From contig JARBUI010000003.1 in the NCBI GenBank assembly GCA_029239755.1, positions 1-64,000 on the forward strand: a DNA stretch of 64,000 nt, written 5' to 3'. The notes under the pieces were generated by a model, which did not search any database, was not told the DNA's origin, and saw only the letters and a program-made list of their open reading frames with translations. Below, in pieces: positions 33,792 to 43,900 of this stretch. The translations under genes were made by a program, and so were the position numbers. The stretch is from Clostridia bacterium (GTDB lineage Bacteria > Bacillota > Clostridia > Lachnospirales > Cellulosilyticaceae). Numbering within the stretch: the stretch's first letter is position 1; each line of letters opens with the position of its first letter.

Positions 33792-35411
33792 ATGAATGAG
33801 ATGTGTTATAAGATACTTATTGCTGATGATGAATATTGGATCAGAGAAAATCTAAGAAATTTACTCGATTGGTCTGAATACTCCTTCGAATTTATGGAAC
33901 CTGCCGTCGACGGCCAAGATGCCCTATTAAAAATGGAAAGCTGCTGTCCTGATATTCTGATTACAGATATTAATATGCCGTTTTTAAGCGGCACTGAGCT
34001 TTTACAAGTTATTAAAGAACGCTTTCCACATGTGGTTACTATTGTTTTAAGTGGTTATAACGATTTTACATATGTTAGAGAGGCTCTACTCTCTAGGGCT
34101 ATCGATTATCTCCTAAAGCCAATTACTAAAATAGATCTTATAAATGTCTTAACAAATGCTCTTAATATTATAAGCACAAATAAAGCACAGGAGCTTGAGA
34201 AAGAATCCATTAAATCCGAGTTATTGATGGCTGCTTCATTGATTCGTGACAGAGAATTTAGCATGCTCATTGCAAGCGATGAACTTTCTGTGGCCGAAGG
34301 TACTCATTCTCAATATTTGCCTCATATAGAATTTGGCTTTATTAATTTTTTTGTGGCAGTAGTCAAAATATATGATCTTTATCACCTTCCTATGAGTAAC
34401 AATATGCCTAAACAACTTCCTTATCAAATAAAAGAAAAACTCCATGAAATTATTCAAGATGATAAGGCCGTCACTTTTAACAATATTTTTTCTCCAACTG
34501 AATTTATTGTCGTCATTGATAAGCCTTCCTACGAAATGAACAGGCTTTGCACAAAAATTTTAGAAGGCTTGAAAAAGATTACTTCTTCTTTTATTCATAT
34601 TGGGCTCAGTCATCGAAGTCTAAATTTTGATATTCGAAATGCCTACTTGGAAGCTATATCAGCTCTTATGTTTATTAAATATGATCGTAAGAACGTCATT
34701 ATAAACACCGAGGAAGTTGCTGACTTCCCTATTAGTCAAAGGGTATCTCCTGAACACGAGAAACAGTTACTCCTTGCCATTAAAAATAAAAATAAAAAAC
34801 ATATCAGACAGCTTATTTTTAGTGAAATAGGTCTTAAATCAGATTGTCAGGACTGGTTATTTTTAGAGGTTAAACACACCGTCGAAAGGCTTACTTGGCT
34901 CCTTTCCAGTAATACTCCTAAATGCAATTCGGCCTTTGAAGTTCTCGCAATGGAAAATCTTATAGAACTTTTAAGTCTTGCAGTGAATTCCTTTAACATT
35001 TCTGAGATATGTAGCATTATTGAAGAAGTTATTGAGGAAGCCTTTTCCATCAATGATCTTCCTGGTCAAAATGATACAATGCAGAAGACTATCCAGATTA
35101 TTACTTCTTACATCGACGAGAAATATTTTGAAGAACTGTCCCTGACATCCCTTTCAAAAATGTTTCTTGTAGAGCGCTCTTATTTATCAAAATTATTTAA
35201 ACAAGAAGTAGGAGAAAATCTTATGCTCTATATTGCAAAAAAACGTGTCGAAAAGGCTATTGAACTTATTAAAAAGTCTAATGTTACCCTGACAGAGATT
35301 TCTTTTTTAGTAGGCTACGATGACTATGCTTATTTTAATCGAGTGTTTCGTAAAGTGACAGGTAAAAGTCCTAGGGAATATAAAACGACGTTTGAAGGAG
35401 AAGCTAAATGA
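33792..35411 (+). CDS. YesN-type response regulator, AraC output domain
   Basis: A 539-residue regulator. The receiver domain (1-120) has the acidic pair in 'ILIADDEYW' and the phospho-Asp in 'DILITDINMPFLSG', with Lys in 'YLLKPI'. A long middle region of unknown fold spans about 120-430. The C-terminal AraC domain (about 435-535) has both helix-turn-helices ('LTSLSKMFLVERSYLSKLF' and 'ITEISFLVGYDDYAYFNRVF', here 'LTEISFLVGY'), ending 'GKSPREYK'. It should activate sugar-uptake promoters when phosphorylated by the upstream kinase. It shares ATGA with the binding-protein gene. Confidence 0.95.
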   Translation: MNEMCYKILIADDEYWIRENLRNLLDWSEYSFEFMEPAVDGQDALLKMESCCPDILITDINMPFLSGTELLQVIKERFPHVVTIVLSGYNDFTYVREALLSRAIDYLLKPITKIDLINVLTNALNIISTNKAQELEKESIKSELLMAASLIRDREFSMLIASDELSVAEGTHSQYLPHIEFGFINFFVAVVKIYDLYHLPMSNNMPKQLPYQIKEKLHEIIQDDKAVTFNNIFSPTEFIVVIDKPSYEMNRLCTKILEGLKKITSSFIHIGLSHRSLNFDIRNAYLEAISALMFIKYDRKNVIINTEEVADFPISQRVSPEHEKQLLLAIKNKNKKHIRQLIFSEIGLKSDCQDWLFLEVKHTVERLTWLLSSNTPKCNSAFEVLAMENLIELLSLAVNSFNISEICSIIEEVIEEAFSINDLPGQNDTMQKTIQIITSYIDEKYFEELSLTSLSKMFLVERSYLSKLFKQEVGENLMLYIAKKRVEKAIELIKKSNVTLTEISFLVGYDDYAYFNRVFRKVTGKSPREYKTTFEGEAK

Positions 35412-36691
35412 AAAAAGTTTTTCTGCTAGCAGGGACTATGCTATCTTTATTCATTATCATATATCTATATATCTTAAATTTAAATAGTTCTTATGACTCT
35501 GTTATTGAGAATAATCCGCCTTCCGTAACACTGACAGTTCTTGCAGGTCAGTCTACTTCTGATGCAGGTATTCAGGATATGATCAATGATTTATTATTTA
35601 AAAAATATCCTGAAATTAAACTTGAATGGGAATGTGTTGACTGGGGGGACCAATTCAATGCTGTTCTTAAAGCAAAGTTTGCTTCTGGTGATATTCCTGA
35701 CATTATTATTGGAAAGGCGCAGGATGTTACTACATATTATCCTTCTGGTAATCTTGCTCCTATGTCAGAGGAGCAGCTTAATTATTTTTCAGATGCTGCT
35801 CTTCCCTCTGTTAAGATAAACGAAAAAGCATATGGCCTTCCTTATAATGCGTTATATCAAGGGGTAATATATAATAAAGCTATTTTTGATAAGTATCATC
35901 TTGCAGTCCCTGCTACTCAAGCTGAACTACATCATATTGTCAAATCTTTAAAAGAAGTTGGAGTTACTCCTTTTGCCTCTCATTTTCAGGATTCTTGGAG
36001 TGTTGGAAATATGACCATGCAGTTTGCAATGAATGAAGTGTTTAATCTTTATCCGTTTTTTGGAGATGACATTCGATCTGGGAATAGGCAGTTCAGCTCG
36101 TCACTTGAGTTTCAATCATGCATTAAACTTAATAAATATATTTTAGATTATACTTGGGATGATACGTGGATGGTTGACCAAAATGCAGCTGATACTCGTT
36201 TTGCAAACGGAGAAGCTGCAATGTACTTGACAGGTTCATGGTCATTGCAAACAATAAATGCACAAAAAAATGATCTTCGCTTAGGTATTTTCCCTTTCCC
36301 AAATAAATCTGGAAACTCTAAACTAATTTTCGAGCCTAATATGACTTTTATGAAGAGCTCAAAAACACCCTATCCAAAGGAAGTGGATAAGGTGTTCAAA
36401 ATTATTTTTGAAGATGATTCATTAGCAAAAGATATTACCTATTTTACACAATCAATTCCTTTGCTTGAAAATGTAGATCTAAACTATTTAAGCATGATTG
36501 AGACAGATACTAACTATTATAAAAAACATTATTTAATCACCGATGTAACTCTCGGAAATACTCAGCTTATTTGGCCATTTCAACAGGAATATTCCAAACA
36601 TATTGCTGAATGGCTTCAAGGTAATACTTCTTTTGAAGATCTTCTCATATATTTGGATACTCATAAATCAGAAAGCAGTTCTCCCTTCTGA
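35408..36691 (+). CDS. Membrane-anchored sugar-binding protein, likely co-sensor
   Basis: A 427-residue family-1 extracellular solute-binding protein. Unlike transport binding proteins it has an uncleaved-looking N-terminal helix (about 5-24) and no lipobox Cys. It strikingly resembles the transport lipoprotein encoded at 42491-43822: shared blocks include EWECVDWG, IGKAQDVTTY, YNALYQGV, TQAEL and SGSWS/TGSWS. It is the last gene of the YesM/YesN operon, overlapping the regulator by four bases. I infer it binds the same sugar and reports it to the kinase, as XylFII does with LytS in C. beijerinckii. A transport role for another permease is the alternative. Confidence 0.9.
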   Translation: MKKVFLLAGTMLSLFIIIYLYILNLNSSYDSVIENNPPSVTLTVLAGQSTSDAGIQDMINDLLFKKYPEIKLEWECVDWGDQFNAVLKAKFASGDIPDIIIGKAQDVTTYYPSGNLAPMSEEQLNYFSDAALPSVKINEKAYGLPYNALYQGVIYNKAIFDKYHLAVPATQAELHHIVKSLKEVGVTPFASHFQDSWSVGNMTMQFAMNEVFNLYPFFGDDIRSGNRQFSSSLEFQSCIKLNKYILDYTWDDTWMVDQNAADTRFANGEAAMYLTGSWSLQTINAQKNDLRLGIFPFPNKSGNSKLIFEPNMTFMKSSKTPYPKEVDKVFKIIFEDDSLAKDITYFTQSIPLLENVDLNYLSMIETDTNYYKKHYLITDVTLGNTQLIWPFQQEYSKHIAEWLQGNTSFEDLLIYLDTHKSESSSPF

Positions 36692-36694
36692 TTA

Positions 36695-38446
36695 TTAAAT
36701 AAAAACTTTAATCACTTCATTAAGATCGTTAACTGTATCTATGCTATTAGTCATATCATCCCGTATACCATTTATGTCTTTCACAATATGAAGTGTCTGC
36801 TCAGAAACATTTTGAGTATTTTCAGCACTTTCATTAATAATGCGGGTAACTTGTTCAATATCTTTTACCATGTGTTCTATACCGCTTTTCATATGTATAC
36901 TTGATTCTGTGAAGTTCTGCATCAAGCACTGCATAATTTCTGAGTCTTTATTATATTGTTTGCTCGTTTCAACTAAAGTTTTATACTCTTCTACGATTTG
37001 GTCCTTAATAAAACTTGAGATCGTATTTGAGGCGTTTACGAGACCACTGACAGCCTCTACCACAGTTTTTGCAATATGTTGTATTTCACTTACTGTTTCT
37101 TTAGAGTCTTCGGCTAATTTTCTTATTTCAGCTGCTACCACTGCAAAACCTCTGCCATTTTCTCCTGCTCTAGCTGCTTCAATCGCTGCATTGAGTGCTA
37201 AGAGATTGGTTTGTGAAGTAATACTTAATATGGCTTCTGTTAGTTCACTGATTTTACTTACTGTCTTAGTTCTTTCTACAGCATCATTTAATTCCTTATC
37301 GATTTTTTGTACAACACTTATTGCATTTTCCTGAGACTCAATAGATGTTCTCTTAAGCGCTTCTGCTCTCTCACCTATTTCTTTTGCTTTACCCGCTCCC
37401 TCATAAGCTTTATTTGTAATAACTTCTATGTTATCCCTGACCTCAGCCGCAGCTCTATTCATCTCTTCTGCTGTTGCTGCTGTTTCCTGTAAACCTGCTG
37501 AAATCTCCTGCACATTTGTTGATGCGCTTTCAACATAATAATTCGTTGTTTCTACATTTTTAAAAATGTTGTCAGCTAACTGCTTTAATGAAACATTAGT
37601 ACTATTCATTTTATTAATAATATCCTGTAGTTTTTCAATAAAAGTGTTAACCCCTTTGAAAAGCTCTCCAGCTTCATCCCTGTATTTAATTGATAACCTT
37701 TTTCCTAAATCGCATTTTGATTCATTGAGTCCTTGTATAAGAAATTTAACTTTTTTGTTAGCTTCTTTAATAGGCTTAGTTATGGTTCTGTCAATAATGT
37801 ATACTCCAACAGCCATGATAATACAAACAATGAGCATATTAAAATAACCTTTTATTTTAGTACTGTCATAAAGCTCCTGAGATAGCTTTTGCTTCTCACT
37901 TGCCCCTTGTACATTACTTTGAACCATTTCATCTATGGTCATTTGTATCTGTTCAGATAAGGTATTCATTTCTCCCCAAGCTGTGCGCCTTGCAGCAAAA
38001 AGCTTTCCCTCCTCTGAAAGCTTGATACTTTTATCATAAAGTTCTTGATACTGCCCATATAATTCTTCGAACTGAATAACCATCACCTTTTGCTTTTCAC
38101 TACTAAGTTCATTATTAAGGCTTTGTAACTCTTGTATCAAACTCCCTTTTGCTTTAAGAATTTTATCTTTTATTGTTTGTTGAGTTACTTCATCGGGCGC
38201 AATAAAATGTTGATGACTATAATACTGCAAGTCCTTAAAATTTGCCTGAATGTTTTGAGTGCTAACAATACTCGAGAGATATTTTTTTGTAATTTCATTA
38301 GTAACAACGTTCATCTCAAACATGGAATAATTATTTTGTATGAGTATAAATAACACAATTACCAAAATACTTATAAAAACGCATCCTGTTTTAGTTCCAA
38401 TTTTCATCTTATCAAAGGATATAGGTGGTATTTTTATTTTTTCCAT
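36695..38446 (-). CDS. Methyl-accepting chemotaxis protein
   Basis: A 583-residue chemoreceptor. An N-terminal helix (about 20-40), a four-helix-bundle type ligand domain (about 40-200), a second helix, HAMP, and a cytosolic signalling domain whose hairpin tip '[29 protein letters not shown]' region is intact (written here in part: [11 protein letters not shown]). No ligand can be read. It is convergent with the binding-protein gene, only three bases apart. Its place between sensing and transport operons suggests it may read the same sugar or binding protein. Two-component and che genes are otherwise absent from the window. Confidence 0.96.
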   Translation of the reverse strand: MEKIKIPPISFDKMKIGTKTGCVFISILVIVLFILIQNNYSMFEMNVVTNEITKKYLSSIVSTQNIQANFKDLQYYSHQHFIAPDEVTQQTIKDKILKAKGSLIQELQSLNNELSSEKQKVMVIQFEELYGQYQELYDKSIKLSEEGKLFAARRTAWGEMNTLSEQIQMTIDEMVQSNVQGASEKQKLSQELYDSTKIKGYFNMLIVCIIMAVGVYIIDRTITKPIKEANKKVKFLIQGLNESKCDLGKRLSIKYRDEAGELFKGVNTFIEKLQDIINKMNSTNVSLKQLADNIFKNVETTNYYVESASTNVQEISAGLQETAATAEEMNRAAAEVRDNIEVITNKAYEGAGKAKEIGERAEALKRTSIESQENAISVVQKIDKELNDAVERTKTVSKISELTEAILSITSQTNLLALNAAIEAARAGENGRGFAVVAAEIRKLAEDSKETVSEIQHIAKTVVEAVSGLVNASNTISSFIKDQIVEEYKTLVETSKQYNKDSEIMQCLMQNFTESSIHMKSGIEHMVKDIEQVTRIINESAENTQNVSEQTLHIVKDINGIRDDMTNSIDTVNDLNEVIKVFI

Positions 38447-38553
38447 ATTTTATATCTCTCCCTAGTTCATAGAATCATTATTTTATCATGTTTGTATACC
38501 TTGCTTTCATTCAATTTACCAAATATGTTCTTTCCTTAAGAGATAAAATCAAA

Positions 38554-40629
38554 TTAGCATTGTATTTCAAATAGACGCGCAGTATGTATTGGTAAATGAA
38601 CTTCTAAGACTGTTTTTGCAGCATCCCATTTAAATGTACATGATGACTTTTCTGGAAATCCAATGCGCACACTAGCATTTTTGCCCTTTAGCCTTGCGAT
38701 TGGTATTTGTAATGTTGTATCATGGTCTCCAGTATGCCATACAGCTAAATAAAGCTTATGATTGCAATCAATTCCCACTGCTAAATATTCATCTGACATA
38801 CTGCCAAGCCCTATGGGCCAAAATGGCAGGCCTTCCTTAAGTTCTGAATTAATTTTTTTATGATAAGCAAGACCTTCCTGTACATAAGCAAGTCTTTCTG
38901 GGGTAATCTCTGCTAAGTGACCGCTTTGATGAATTCTGAATAAAATACTGTTAACCATATTGAAAATAACCTCTTCAACATCTCCGTTTCTTAGAGGATA
39001 CGACCATATTGCTGCTTGTTCTGGTGTTACAGCTGTCATACAATTTGCTGCAATGGCAGCCATCTTGATATAATCTGTTTGATCCGTAACAGATTGTATG
39101 CTGTAACGGGAAAGCAGAGAGTATTCCATACGCATGCCGCCACTGCCACAGTTTTCAATAACAAGATCAGGGTATCTTTCAAAAATATTATCTATCCAAG
39201 TAAGGTAAGCTCTGGTATGCTGAAGCAGCCCATCTCCTAAACTATCTGCATCCGTTTCTGTGCCAGGCCCTGGGTTGATATTATAGTCTATTTTGATATA
39301 GCCAATACCATATTCTTCAACAAGACGTTTCACAACACTGTCAGCATGTGCCCTTACTTCAGGATTTCTAAAATCCAATTGATAACGTGATTCATCTATG
39401 ATAGGCACACCATTACGTTTAAAAAACCAATCTTCAGGCACTTTATCTGCAAGTCTGCAATTAATGCCCATTACCTCTAACTCCAGCCAAAGGCCGGGTA
39501 TCATCCCTTTTGAACGAATATAACGAATAGGTTCTTCAATTCCTTTAGGGAAACGTGCTTTAGAAGGAAGCCATTCTCCTACGCCATCCCACCAATAACC
39601 ATCGTCATACCAGCCACAGTCTATGCAAAAATACTCACAGCCTGATTCATAAGCCGCATCAATAAGAGGAATAAGCTTTTCTGTTGTCGGATCACCCATC
39701 AGGCAGTTCATGTAATCATTAAAGATAACAACTGGCTGCTCATTGTCTTTATTAGTTCTTCTTATAATACGCCGATATTTTGTAAGCTCTTTTATGGATT
39801 TTTCAAAATTACCTTTTACAATAGCTACTGCACAAGCTACACTTTCAAAGGTTTCAGCTGGCTTTAGTTTTTTAAAAAAATGACTTTCTTGGTAGGTTGG
39901 ACCTGCAATTTGAATATAAAGCTGTTTTGCAATATCACTGATTTCCCAGTGCCATGAAGCAGCTGTCTCTATCTGCCATGTCATTGTAATACCTAATTCT
40001 GTATGCTCATAGCTTCCCATTGGCAGATGCTCCCCTGATGACCACGTCCCTGTACTTGATAAGTGAATGCGCTTCATAGAGAAGTCATTCACTATGTCGT
40101 ACCCTAATTCATTCATGGAGTAAGATTTCCATTGCGCTTCACCATACCATGTACTATGCGGTATATGTATAAGGCTTCCCTTGTCCCTTGGAAGGGCGGA
40201 GTCTTTTGATAACCCCGTAAGTGCAAATGATGAGAGATACTCAATAGGATGCACTTTATCTGAATGATTAACTAAAACATTCCAACTTTTTATAATGGCT
40301 ACCTTGTCATAAAATTGAATATGAGTTGTAACATATAATTGCTCATAAACCTGTGTCACTTCTAATTTTCTTCCGAATGTATTGCGGTAATCCTTGTGTG
40401 AGTCATATTTAAGCAGTACGCCTGGTGCTGTACCTGTATGTTTACTGCCATGGTGATCATTTTGATTGAAGCCTGACTCATGAAGCTCGACAAGCCTATA
40501 TTTTGAAGCTGTTTCTAAATCCGGCTCATTTGTAAAAGCTAAAGGAGATAGGTGTACTAGGCGTACATCTTTATCCTCAGTTACAATGATTTTCAGAAAA
40601 ATATTATTTTCAACAATTTGTATTATCAT
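38554..40629 (-). CDS. Alpha-galactosidase, glycoside hydrolase family 36
   Basis: A 691-residue cytosolic enzyme (no signal peptide) that frees galactose from raffinose-family sugars or melibiose. The barrel holds the nucleophile Asp448 in 'GYIKIDYN' and the acid/base Asp in 'SVTDQTDY' (516 or 519). 'CIDCGWYDDGYWWDGVGEW' and 'GLWLELEVMG' are GH36 motifs. An N-terminal beta-sandwich (1-290) and a small C-terminal sheet complete the family layout. Last gene of the transporter operon, 28 bases after the second permease. AAGGAGG before the ATG. Preferred substrate chain length is not determined. Confidence 0.96.
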   Translation of the reverse strand: MIIQIVENNIFLKIIVTEDKDVRLVHLSPLAFTNEPDLETASKYRLVELHESGFNQNDHHGSKHTGTAPGVLLKYDSHKDYRNTFGRKLEVTQVYEQLYVTTHIQFYDKVAIIKSWNVLVNHSDKVHPIEYLSSFALTGLSKDSALPRDKGSLIHIPHSTWYGEAQWKSYSMNELGYDIVNDFSMKRIHLSSTGTWSSGEHLPMGSYEHTELGITMTWQIETAASWHWEISDIAKQLYIQIAGPTYQESHFFKKLKPAETFESVACAVAIVKGNFEKSIKELTKYRRIIRRTNKDNEQPVVIFNDYMNCLMGDPTTEKLIPLIDAAYESGCEYFCIDCGWYDDGYWWDGVGEWLPSKARFPKGIEEPIRYIRSKGMIPGLWLELEVMGINCRLADKVPEDWFFKRNGVPIIDESRYQLDFRNPEVRAHADSVVKRLVEEYGIGYIKIDYNINPGPGTETDADSLGDGLLQHTRAYLTWIDNIFERYPDLVIENCGSGGMRMEYSLLSRYSIQSVTDQTDYIKMAAIAANCMTAVTPEQAAIWSYPLRNGDVEEVIFNMVNSILFRIHQSGHLAEITPERLAYVQEGLAYHKKINSELKEGLPFWPIGLGSMSDEYLAVGIDCNHKLYLAVWHTGDHDTTLQIPIARLKGKNASVRIGFPEKSSCTFKWDAAKTVLEVHLPIHTARLFEIQC

Positions 40630-40656
40630 GTCTTCCTCCTTAGACTTTACTGAGCA

Positions 40657-41520
40657 TTATCCTTTTACTGCCCCTACAGTCATCCCTTTGATAAAATATT
40701 TTTGTAAACAGATAAATAAAATGGCGAGCGGCAAAATTGAAATGACAATAGCAGCAAGTGCTGTTGTATAATCACTTGCTTGTTGTGAAAATAGAGACTG
40801 CATGGCCACTGTAAGCGTCTTTAGCTTCTTGCCGCTTACAAACAGGCTTGCCATCAGGTAATCATTCCATATTTGGAAAGTAAGCATAATCGTCAGAGTA
40901 GCCATAGCTGGTTTTAAAAGCGGCATTACAATTGAAAAATAAGTTCTATAGAGAGAGCAGCCATCAATTCTTGCTGCTTCCTCTAGTTCAACAGGAATAG
41001 TTGACATAAAGCTAGTCATAATGAAAACCCCAAATGACATCCCTGTTGCAACATACATCAGAATGATACCAATCCTCGTATTTGTCAGCGCAAGCTTGTA
41101 TCCAATAATATAAATAGGCAAAAATAAAGCCTGATAAGGGATTAAAATCCCTACAACAAAATAAACATATGCAAATTTAAAAAATTTGCCTTTACATCTT
41201 GCTATCGCCCATGCAGCAGCTCCACATAAAACAACTAAAGCTGCGACAGATACAGCTGTATAAAAAACTGTATTTCCAAAGGTAACAAGTAAGTTAAGCT
41301 TCTTAAATGCCGTTATATAATTATTTACATTAAAGCTCTCAGCTAATGCCAGTGGACTATTTAGATAAAGTTCTTTTTTTGTTTTAAATGAATAGTTAAT
41401 AATGATGCCAATAGGTGCAATAAAAAATAAGGCTGCAATAGTAATGAGTATTTGAACAATGAATGTTTCCTTCGTATACTTCTGCTTTTCAATTATGTCT
41501 ATGCTATTCTTTTTTTTCAT
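40657..41520 (-). CDS. ABC sugar permease, MalG-like (CUT1)
   Basis: A 287-residue permease with six membrane helices. The EAA loop that contacts the ATPase is 'ELEEAARIDGCSLYRTYF...MPLLKP' (near residues 180-205). It pairs with the MalF-like protein encoded just upstream, overlapping it by one base (TAATG). It ends in the typical 'KYFIKGMTVGAVKG'. No ATPase is in the operon; as in other CUT1 systems of Firmicutes, a shared MsmK/MsiK-type ATPase elsewhere is expected. Substrate inferred from the neighbouring alpha-galactosidase. Confidence 0.95.
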   Translation of the reverse strand: MKKKNSIDIIEKQKYTKETFIVQILITIAALFFIAPIGIIINYSFKTKKELYLNSPLALAESFNVNNYITAFKKLNLLVTFGNTVFYTAVSVAALVVLCGAAAWAIARCKGKFFKFAYVYFVVGILIPYQALFLPIYIIGYKLALTNTRIGIILMYVATGMSFGVFIMTSFMSTIPVELEEAARIDGCSLYRTYFSIVMPLLKPAMATLTIMLTFQIWNDYLMASLFVSGKKLKTLTVAMQSLFSQQASDYTTALAAIVISILPLAILFICLQKYFIKGMTVGAVKG

Positions 41521-42401
41521 TATGCCTGCACCTCTCTTTTACGCAAAATGCCTACTTGTATAACTGCTATAATAAGTAAAACGACGACCAGTGAAATCGA
41601 CATAGCAGAACCATATCCGTATTGTCTGCCTCCAATAGCAGTATTATAAATAAGATAAATGATAGAAGTTGAAGCACGCCCTGGCCCGCCGCCTGTTGAT
41701 GAAACCATCAAATCGTATACTTTAAGTGAGCCGGTTGTAATGCCTACGATACAAATAGTAAAAGCAGGAGCAAGCATAGGCAGTGTCACATGAATAAATT
41801 GCTTCCATCTTGATGCACCATCTACTTTAGCTGCTTCATAAAGTTCTAGAGGCACTGACTGAAGAGCTGCCAGATAAATAAGCATCCAATAACCAATCCA
41901 CTGCCAGTTATTTGCAATAAGCAGTCCTAAAAGTACCGTTTCTTTACTGCCAAACAGTAAGAAGTTAAAATGGGCACCAATTAGTTCATTGAACTTAGGA
42001 AGTATATTAGAATACATTCTTAACCATACAAAGCCTGTGATGAGTGCACTTATAAGACATGGAATAAAAAAGATTGTTCTATAAATCTTTTTTGCTTTTA
42101 CAGCACTATCTAATGCCATTGCGAAGAGTAATGCAAATACATTTTGAATAATGGTATTCCATATAGTAAATTTGATTGTAAAAGCCCATGCGTCACGTAC
42201 ATATGAGTCGGTAAAGAATTTTTTATAGTTTTCTAGTCCAACAAAGGGCATCTCTTTAGTCATACCATTCCAGCTTGTAAATGAATACCTAAAAGCCATG
42301 AAGAGTGGAATAATAAGACCGACAGTAAAGATAAGCATGCCCGGAAGTACAAGTGAAACATATTGTAAAAAGATTTTATTATCTAGAGATTTTTTCCGCA
42401 T
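41520..42401 (-). CDS. ABC sugar permease, MalF/UgpA-like (CUT1)
   Basis: A 293-residue permease with six membrane helices and the EAA loop 'ELYEAAKVDGASRWKQF...LPMLAP'. An N-terminal 'LVLPGMLIFTVGLIIPLFMAFRYSF' is typical of the group. AGGAG lies before the ATG, directly after an intercistronic hairpin. It forms the membrane channel with the MalG-like protein for sugar delivered by the lipoprotein encoded upstream. Confidence 0.95.
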   Translation of the reverse strand: MRKKSLDNKIFLQYVSLVLPGMLIFTVGLIIPLFMAFRYSFTSWNGMTKEMPFVGLENYKKFFTDSYVRDAWAFTIKFTIWNTIIQNVFALLFAMALDSAVKAKKIYRTIFFIPCLISALITGFVWLRMYSNILPKFNELIGAHFNFLLFGSKETVLLGLLIANNWQWIGYWMLIYLAALQSVPLELYEAAKVDGASRWKQFIHVTLPMLAPAFTICIVGITTGSLKVYDLMVSSTGGGPGRASTSIIYLIYNTAIGGRQYGYGSAMSISLVVVLLIIAVIQVGILRKREVQA

Positions 42402-42420
42402 ATTATCAGCTCCTTTAAAA

Positions 42421-42457
42421 AAGCTAAGAAATAAGCTTCTATCCTATTTCTTAGCTT
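42421..42457 (-). terminator. Intercistronic attenuator between binding protein and permeases
   Basis: Perfect 13-bp stem AAGCTAAGAAATA / TATTTCTTAGCTT, 11-base loop, followed on the minus strand by TTTTAAAGGAG. It stands after the binding-protein gene and just before the permease ribosome site. A leaky terminator or RNA end-stabiliser here would give more binding protein than permease, as known for maltose-type operons. Confidence 0.7.
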
Positions 42458-42490
42458 GATATCATCCCATAATTCTATTTCTCGCTGCCT

Positions 42491-43822
42491 TTATGGTTTA
42501 CTATTTTCTTTTCTAGCATCTGCTGCTTTTAAAGCATCATCTATAGTGATATTTCCTTGTAGCCATTCAGCAATGTCTTTAGCATTTTCTTCTTGGAAAC
42601 CACCCCATTGTAATTGGGTATTTCCAGTGTTTGCATCAACTATGTTTCCATCACTGGCATATTTGTCTATATCTGCTTGACTAGGATTTGTAAAAGTTGG
42701 TGTAACATCTTTTAGCATGGATGCTGTTTTTGTATAGTTATATATTTCAAGAGCAAGTTCCTTATCATTTGTAACCACTTCGAATACTTTATCAATGGCA
42801 TCTTGATAAGGTGAATCAGCACTCTTCATAAATGTAATATTAGGTTCGAAAATAAGCTTTGAATCTCCTGTTTGATTTGGAAATGGGAAAATACCAAATT
42901 CAAATTTCTCATCTACATCAAGGAAATTTTGAATGGACCATGATCCTGATACCTTCATAGCTGCCTTTCCTTGAACAAGTCTTGCATCAGCTTCTGTTTG
43001 TTCCAGTGAAAAAGTTTCATCCTTCCATGTGTTATCAAAAATGAGTTTATTGTATTCATAAGCGCTTCTATATTCAGGTGACTGAGTAAAAGTAGCCTCA
43101 CCCTCACGAAGCTTATCACCCCAATTAGGTGTTTTATTGAAAACGTCATTAATAGCAAATTGCATTGTAATATTTCCGATGCTCCATGTATCAACAAAGT
43201 GAGTTGCAAATGGTGTTATTCCGAGTCCATTAAGTTTATCAATTACAGCTTTTAGTTCAGCTTGTGTCTTAGGAATTTCTATGTTATTGTCTTTAAATAT
43301 TTGTTTATTATAATATACTCCTTGATATAGTGCATTATAAACTAACCCATATACTTTGTTATCAAGTGTAACGCCTGGAAGTGCAGCATCTAGTACTTTA
43401 GAGATATACTCTTTTCCTGTAAGGTCTCCTAGTAATCCTTGAGAACCATATGTAGTTACATCTTGTGCTTTACCAATCATAATATCTGGTAATCCTGATT
43501 GCATATATTGCTGCATTTTAGGCTGGAAGTCTTTTCCCCAGTCTACACATTCCCATTCGAGAGTTATCTCGGGATACTTTTTGGCTAATGCCTCATCAAT
43601 CATATCCTCAACTCCAGCATCTGTGGTTGACTGCCCTGCCAATACTTTAAGTACAACTTTTTCTTGTTCTTTTCCTTCCTCAGCAGGCTTTGTTTCTTCT
43701 TTAGGTGCTGCCTCAGTTACCTCACTTGCTGAAGGTGCTTCCGTTTGTGTGCCACAGCCAGTTAATGATGCTATTACAAGTGTAGGTACAACTGTCAGTG
43801 ATAATAATTTTTTAATTTTCAT
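42491..43822 (-). CDS. Sugar-binding lipoprotein of the galactoside transporter
   Basis: A 443-residue family-1 solute-binding protein. The lipobox is 'IASLTGC', followed by a Glu/Ala/Pro linker (about residues 27-52). 'LKVLAGQSTTDAGVEDMID', 'WECVDWGKDFQPK' and 'GKAAMKVSGSWSIQNF' are part of the mature domain. It delivers an oligosaccharide, probably an alpha-galactoside, to the permeases encoded next. It is the first gene of the operon with GH36 at its end. Closely similar to the anchored protein in the sensing operon facing it. AAGGGGG precedes the ATG. Confidence 0.95.
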   Translation of the reverse strand: MKIKKLLSLTVVPTLVIASLTGCGTQTEAPSASEVTEAAPKEETKPAEEGKEQEKVVLKVLAGQSTTDAGVEDMIDEALAKKYPEITLEWECVDWGKDFQPKMQQYMQSGLPDIMIGKAQDVTTYGSQGLLGDLTGKEYISKVLDAALPGVTLDNKVYGLVYNALYQGVYYNKQIFKDNNIEIPKTQAELKAVIDKLNGLGITPFATHFVDTWSIGNITMQFAINDVFNKTPNWGDKLREGEATFTQSPEYRSAYEYNKLIFDNTWKDETFSLEQTEADARLVQGKAAMKVSGSWSIQNFLDVDEKFEFGIFPFPNQTGDSKLIFEPNITFMKSADSPYQDAIDKVFEVVTNDKELALEIYNYTKTASMLKDVTPTFTNPSQADIDKYASDGNIVDANTGNTQLQWGGFQEENAKDIAEWLQGNITIDDALKAADARKENSKP

Positions 43823-43854
43823 ATTTATCCCCCTTGGTTTTGGATTATAGGCTT

Positions 43855-43881
43855 ATTATACTAAGCTGCCTCATTTACCAA
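43855..43881 (-). promoter_or_regulatory. Promoter region of the transporter operon
   Basis: TATAAT (43855-43860) on the minus strand, 33 bases before the binding-protein start; a second TATAAT lies at 43844-43849. The nearest -35 candidate, TTGGTA (43876-43881), has only a 15-base spacer. A poor -35 is expected where an AraC-type activator such as the YesN protein is needed. Confidence 0.5.
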
Positions 43882-43900
43882 GTAGGATAAAATAGCAAAA

